A stretch of DNA of 26,702 nucleotides, from assembly GCA_020024085.1 (NCBI GenBank), contig JAHHUG010000009.1, positions 1 through 26,702 of the forward strand. Reading direction: 5' to 3'. Both the position numbers and the translations under genes were made by a program. The notes beneath the pieces are model-generated. The model was not told the origin of the DNA. It saw only the letters and a program-made list of their open reading frames with translations, and searched no databases. Shown here piece by piece: positions 23,766 to 26,702 of this stretch (position 1 is the stretch's first letter; every line of letters starts with the position of its first letter). Source of the DNA: Christensenellaceae bacterium. GTDB lineage: Bacteria; Bacillota; Clostridia; Christensenellales; CAAEEZ01.

Positions 23766-23793
23766 AAAAGGTACTATTTTTAGTACCTTTTTT
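23766..23793 (+). terminator. Intrinsic terminator after iscU
   Basis: AAAAGGTACTA (23766-23776) pairs perfectly over 11 bases with TAGTACCTTTT (23781-23791) around four T, with further T after it to 23800 (one A). It starts four bases after the iscU stop. Confidence 0.9.
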
Positions 23794-23825
23794 ATTTTTT
23801 TATAACTGTTTATTTGGAAAAGATT

Positions 23826-23854
23826 TTGTTATGCAAAACAGTGTTTTGTATAGT
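23826..23854 (+). promoter_or_regulatory. Orphan promoter with palindromic spacer
   Basis: TTGTTA (23826-23831) and TATAGT (23849-23854) are 17 bases apart. The spacer holds CAAAACA-G-TGTTTTG (23834-23848), a perfect dyad, flanked by AT(G/A) arms that are symmetric apart from one base. No + strand gene lies downstream: a transcript would start near 23861 and reach the hairpin at 23898 or run antisense into the phosphodiesterase gene. It could be a repressor-controlled small RNA or antisense promoter. Function is unproven. Confidence 0.4.
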
Positions 23855-23885
23855 AAAATGATTTTTTTATTATATATAATGCAGT

Positions 23886-23919
23886 ATAATATAATAAAAG
23901 GCTTCTAAATTGAAGCCTT
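23886..23919 (-). terminator. Terminator of the minus-strand phosphodiesterase gene
   Basis: AAGGCTTC (23898-23905) and GAAGCCTT (23912-23919) form a perfect eight-base stem with a six-base loop. On the minus strand it is followed by TTATTATATTATAC, a T-rich tail, and starts four bases after the gene's stop. On the + strand the downstream sequence is less T-rich. Confidence 0.75.
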
Positions 23920-23923
23920 AATT

Positions 23924-24700
23924 TTATATTTTGAATTTCTTATAATCTTTTTTTACATTTTTATTGTATTCGTAATATGCCTCAACAACATCAGGTTCTA
24001 GCCTTTCAAATATAATATTATCTGCATATTTTTTGACTTTTTCAATTTTTTCAACAGAGTTAATTGTCCAAGAAATTATTGGTTTATTATTTTGATGGAA
24101 ACATTTTTCAACTCTATCTTGTGGTAATATATCTACATTAAAAGAGCAGAATTCACTAAATGGATAGATTGGTGTACCACAAATATTTAGATAATCTTTC
24201 TTAAAGCCTGTTAAAAATCCTCGTAATACTTTATGATTATGATTGAAGTACCATAGTACTGAAAATGGACTAAAAGATTTGATACAATACAATCCATTGT
24301 ATCCTTTCATAATTTTATTAAGATTTCTTTCTAATCTAAAAAATGGAGAGTAGTTAATGCTTTTTATTTCAATTACAATGCCTACTTGACCTTTTACTAA
24401 ATCTAGTACATCTGTAAGAAGTGGTGGGTGTACTCCTTCAACTCCATCAAGATTAAGTTGTTGGGTTTCTTCATATGTCAACTTTTCAATAAAACTATCT
24501 TTTCCGGTCATTCTTTTAAGATTGTGGTCGTGGAATACAACAACTTTATTATCCTTAGTAAGTTGTACATCTAATTCAATATTAAAGTTATGGTCGATTG
24601 CTCTTTGAAAAGCTGGTAAAGAGTTTTCTGGAATATTGTCTTCTTTTTTGTGATATCCTCTATGTGCGATAGGTCTGTCTAGTAGCCAATAATTATTCAT
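23924..24700 (-). CDS. Glycerophosphodiester phosphodiesterase family protein
   Basis: A 258-residue GDPD-family TIM barrel that hydrolyses glycerophosphodiesters (phospholipid head-group or teichoic acid debris) to glycerol-3-phosphate and an alcohol. Active-site residues are visible: H13-R14 in AHRGYH, PENS (24-27), E42 and D44 in IELD, H57 in FHDHN, and E111 and K113 in IEIKS. There is no signal peptide or membrane segment, so it should be cytoplasmic. AAAAGGAG, on the minus strand at 24713-24706, is five bases before the ATG. It is the only minus-strand gene, has its own terminator and is divergent from lepA. The exact substrate cannot be read from the sequence. Confidence 0.9.
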   Translation of the reverse strand: MNNYWLLDRPIAHRGYHKKEDNIPENSLPAFQRAIDHNFNIELDVQLTKDNKVVVFHDHNLKRMTGKDSFIEKLTYEETQQLNLDGVEGVHPPLLTDVLDLVKGQVGIVIEIKSINYSPFFRLERNLNKIMKGYNGLYCIKSFSPFSVLWYFNHNHKVLRGFLTGFKKDYLNICGTPIYPFSEFCSFNVDILPQDRVEKCFHQNNKPIISWTINSVEKIEKVKKYADNIIFERLEPDVVEAYYEYNKNVKKDYKKFKI

Positions 24701-24748
24701 TTTTACTCCTTTTGTATATATATTTTATTTTTATATTTTGCTAAACTA

Positions 24749-24767
24749 TGATATAATTATTATATCA
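24749..24767. promoter_or_regulatory. Mirror-image extended -10 palindrome between gdpD and lepA
   Basis: TGATATAATTATTATATCA is a perfect 19-base palindrome with a single central T. On each strand it reads TG-A-TATAAT, an extended -10 element: 24752-24757 on +, 24764-24759 on -. It lies 97 bases before lepA and 49 before the phosphodiesterase start. Only the minus side has a weak -35 (TTTATA, 24787-24782). It may fire in both directions, or be an operator. Confidence 0.55.
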
Positions 24768-24863
24768 AATATAAACAATAATATAAATATAAATAATTTT
24801 ACTAAAACATTATACTATCTTTTTTAGTGTTTGTAAATAGTAAACTAAAAATATGGAGAATAA

Positions 24864-26675
24864 ATGCAAGATAGATTAAATCGTATTCGAAATTTCTCAA
24901 TAATTGCTCATATTGACCACGGCAAAAGCACACTTGCCGATAGACTGATTGAAAAAACTGGTGTTGTTGCTAGTCGTGAAATTAGTGAACAAATGTTGGA
25001 TAATATGGATATCGAAAAGGAGAGAGGAATTACTATTAAGCTTCAATCTGTTAGAATGGAGTATATGTACAAGGGCGAAAAGTATATCCTTAACCTTATT
25101 GATACTCCAGGACATGTTGACTTTACTTACGAAGTTTCTAGGTCTCTTGCTGCATGCGAGGGTGCTTTACTTGTAGTTGATGCAACCCAAGGTGTAGAGG
25201 CTCAAACACTTACAAATGTTTACCTTGCACTTGATAATGATCTTGAGATTTTGCCTGTCCTTAATAAAATTGACCTAGCTTCAGCTGATGTTGAGGCTAC
25301 TAAAAGCGATATTGAAAATACTATTGGTATTGATACTGAGGGTGCACCACTTGTTAGTGCAAAAACTGGTGTAGGTATTGATGAGTTGCTTGACAAGATT
25401 GTAGAGGTTTTACCACCTCCAACTGGAGATATTAATGCTCCTTTTAAAGCACTTATTTTTGACTCTGTTTATGATAACTACAAAGGTGCAGTTAGTTTCG
25501 TAAGGGTGCTTGATGGTAAACTTAGAGTTGGCGATACTATCAAAATGTTTTCAAATGGAAAGGAATTTGAGGTAACAGAGGTTGGTTACTTAAATCCTAG
25601 ATATGTGCCACAAGAAGAAATTTTATGTGGCGATGTTGGTTATATTGCTGCAAGTATAAAGACAGTTAGTGATACAAGAGTAGGTGATACAATTACCCTT
25701 GCTGAAGGTGGTTGCTTGGAGCCATTACCTGGCTATAAAGAAGCTAAGCCTATGGTTTTTGCTGGTATTTATCCAGCAGATGGTTCTAAATATAATGAAC
25801 TTAAAGACTCTCTTGAAAAGTTAAAATTAAACGATGCATCACTTCACTTCGAGCCTGAAGTTTCTCAAGCATTAGGCTTTGGTTTTAGATGTGGTTTCTT
25901 GGGATTGCTTCATATGGATATTATTGAGGAAAGACTTGAAAGAGAGTATAATCTTGATATTATCACAACAGCTCCTAGTGTATCATACAAAGTATTTAAG
26001 ACAAACGGCGAAGAATTAATGGTAGAAAACCCATCACATTTACCTAATTTATCAGAGGTTGACCATATTCAAGAACCATATGTAAAGGCATCTATTTATA
26101 CTCCACCTGCTTATGTAGGCAATATTATGGAGATTTGTACTGAAAAAAGAGGTGAGTATAAGGATATGACATACCTTGATACTAATCGTGTATGTTTAAC
26201 ATACGAAATGCCACTTAATGAAATTATTTATGACTTCTTTGATGCTATTAAGTCTTGTTCAAAGGGTTATGCTAGTTTCGATTATGAAATTATTGGGTAT
26301 AGAACAAATCCTATGGTTAAACTTGATATACTACTAAATGGAGATATGTGCGATGCTTTAAGCATTATCGTTCACAAAGATAGGGCATATTATAGAGGAA
26401 GAACTATCGCTGAAAGATTAAAAGATATTATTCCAAGACAAATGTTCGAAATACCTATTCAAGCTGCAGTTGGTGGCAAAGTTATTGCAAGAGAAACAGT
26501 TAAGGCAATGAGAAAAGATGTACTTGCAAAGTGTTATGGTGGCGATATTACAAGAAAGAAAAAGCTATTAGAAAAGCAAAAGAAAGGTAAAAAGAGAATG
26601 AGACAAATTGGTACTGTTGAGGTTCCAAGTGAAGCATTTATGAGTATTTTGAAATACGATAATGATAAAAAATAA
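24864..26675 (+). CDS. lepA: Elongation factor 4 (LepA)
   Basis: A translational GTPase of 603 residues related to EF-G. It binds ribosomes, can back-translocate and affects initiation and 30S maturation. The P-loop is AHIDHGKST (15-23), followed by switch I (EKERGITIK), DTPGHVDF and NKIDL. The LepA-specific C-terminal domain is present: GGKVIARETVKAMRKDVLAKCYGGDITRKKKLLEKQKKGKKRM pattern, with its conserved basic residues near the end. GGAG (24855-24858) is five bases before the ATG. The long AT-rich leader holds segments that could pair alternatively. The 27 bases after its stop show no complete terminator before the window ends. Confidence 0.97.
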   Translation: MQDRLNRIRNFSIIAHIDHGKSTLADRLIEKTGVVASREISEQMLDNMDIEKERGITIKLQSVRMEYMYKGEKYILNLIDTPGHVDFTYEVSRSLAACEGALLVVDATQGVEAQTLTNVYLALDNDLEILPVLNKIDLASADVEATKSDIENTIGIDTEGAPLVSAKTGVGIDELLDKIVEVLPPPTGDINAPFKALIFDSVYDNYKGAVSFVRVLDGKLRVGDTIKMFSNGKEFEVTEVGYLNPRYVPQEEILCGDVGYIAASIKTVSDTRVGDTITLAEGGCLEPLPGYKEAKPMVFAGIYPADGSKYNELKDSLEKLKLNDASLHFEPEVSQALGFGFRCGFLGLLHMDIIEERLEREYNLDIITTAPSVSYKVFKTNGEELMVENPSHLPNLSEVDHIQEPYVKASIYTPPAYVGNIMEICTEKRGEYKDMTYLDTNRVCLTYEMPLNEIIYDFFDAIKSCSKGYASFDYEIIGYRTNPMVKLDILLNGDMCDALSIIVHKDRAYYRGRTIAERLKDIIPRQMFEIPIQAAVGGKVIARETVKAMRKDVLAKCYGGDITRKKKLLEKQKKGKKRMRQIGTVEVPSEAFMSILKYDNDKK

Positions 26676-26702
26676 TAATATTTTATCAAAAGTATTATAT
26701 AT

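Noticed and set aside
1..26702. CRISPR array, tRNA or rRNA genes, insertion sequence, prophage or defence island
   Set aside because: No regularly spaced repeats, cloverleaf sequences, transposase, integrase or nuclease-helicase clusters were found; gene content and order are conserved chromosomal housekeeping.

Overview
This window is an AT-rich, gene-dense stretch of bacterial housekeeping DNA, most likely from the Bacillota and probably an uncultured Clostridia-like lineage. The gene order supports this. Its left part follows the ylxM-ffh-rpsP-khpA-rimM-trmD-rbgA-rnhB block and then the dprA-topA-trmFO-hslVU block known from Bacillus and Clostridium. Its right part follows hisS-aspS-tcdA and an Rrf2 regulator-cysteine desulfurase pair. 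Shine-Dalgarno sites are mostly of the GGAGG type. TGA is used as an ordinary stop (aspS, tcdA), so the code is standard.

Layout. 60-5384: a promoter and a tightly packed SRP/ribosome-assembly/tRNA-modification operon (ylxM, ffh, rpsP, khpA, rimM, trmD, rbgA, rnhB, yraN). 5432-5926: rplS with its own promoter, a structured leader that fits an L19 autoregulatory leader, and a terminator. 5938-7986: one large unusual membrane protein, a lipoprotein with a carbohydrate-binding-like domain joined to a GT-C-type multi-pass membrane region. 8033-20227: comM, dprA, topA, trmFO, hslV, hslU, hisS, aspS, tcdA and a small RseC-like membrane protein, all on + with short gaps or overlaps. 20296-21604: glyA and a strong terminator. 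21728-23793: iscR-iscS-iscU with promoter and terminator. 23924-24700: the only minus-strand gene, a glycerophosphodiester phosphodiesterase. 24864-26675: lepA (EF4), divergent from it across a strikingly symmetric promoter-like palindrome.

The genes work together around translation: protein targeting (ffh), ribosomal proteins and their assembly factors (rpsP, rplS, rimM, rbgA, khpA), tRNA modification and charging (trmD, trmFO, tcdA, hisS, aspS), elongation (lepA) and one-carbon supply (glyA makes the methylene-THF that TrmFO uses). DNA maintenance and uptake (rnhB, comM, dprA, topA), ATP-dependent proteolysis (hslVU) and Fe-S assembly (iscRSU) complete it.

I see no tRNA, rRNA, CRISPR array, insertion sequence, phage gene or defence system. 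No gene-free stretch exceeds about 180 bases. I found no convincing new multi-gene system. The most unusual items are the lipoprotein/GT-C fusion, the mirror-image promoter between gdpD and lepA, an orphan promoter with a palindromic spacer at 23826-23854, several in-operon terminators, and a TrmD with changes at normally conserved active-site positions.
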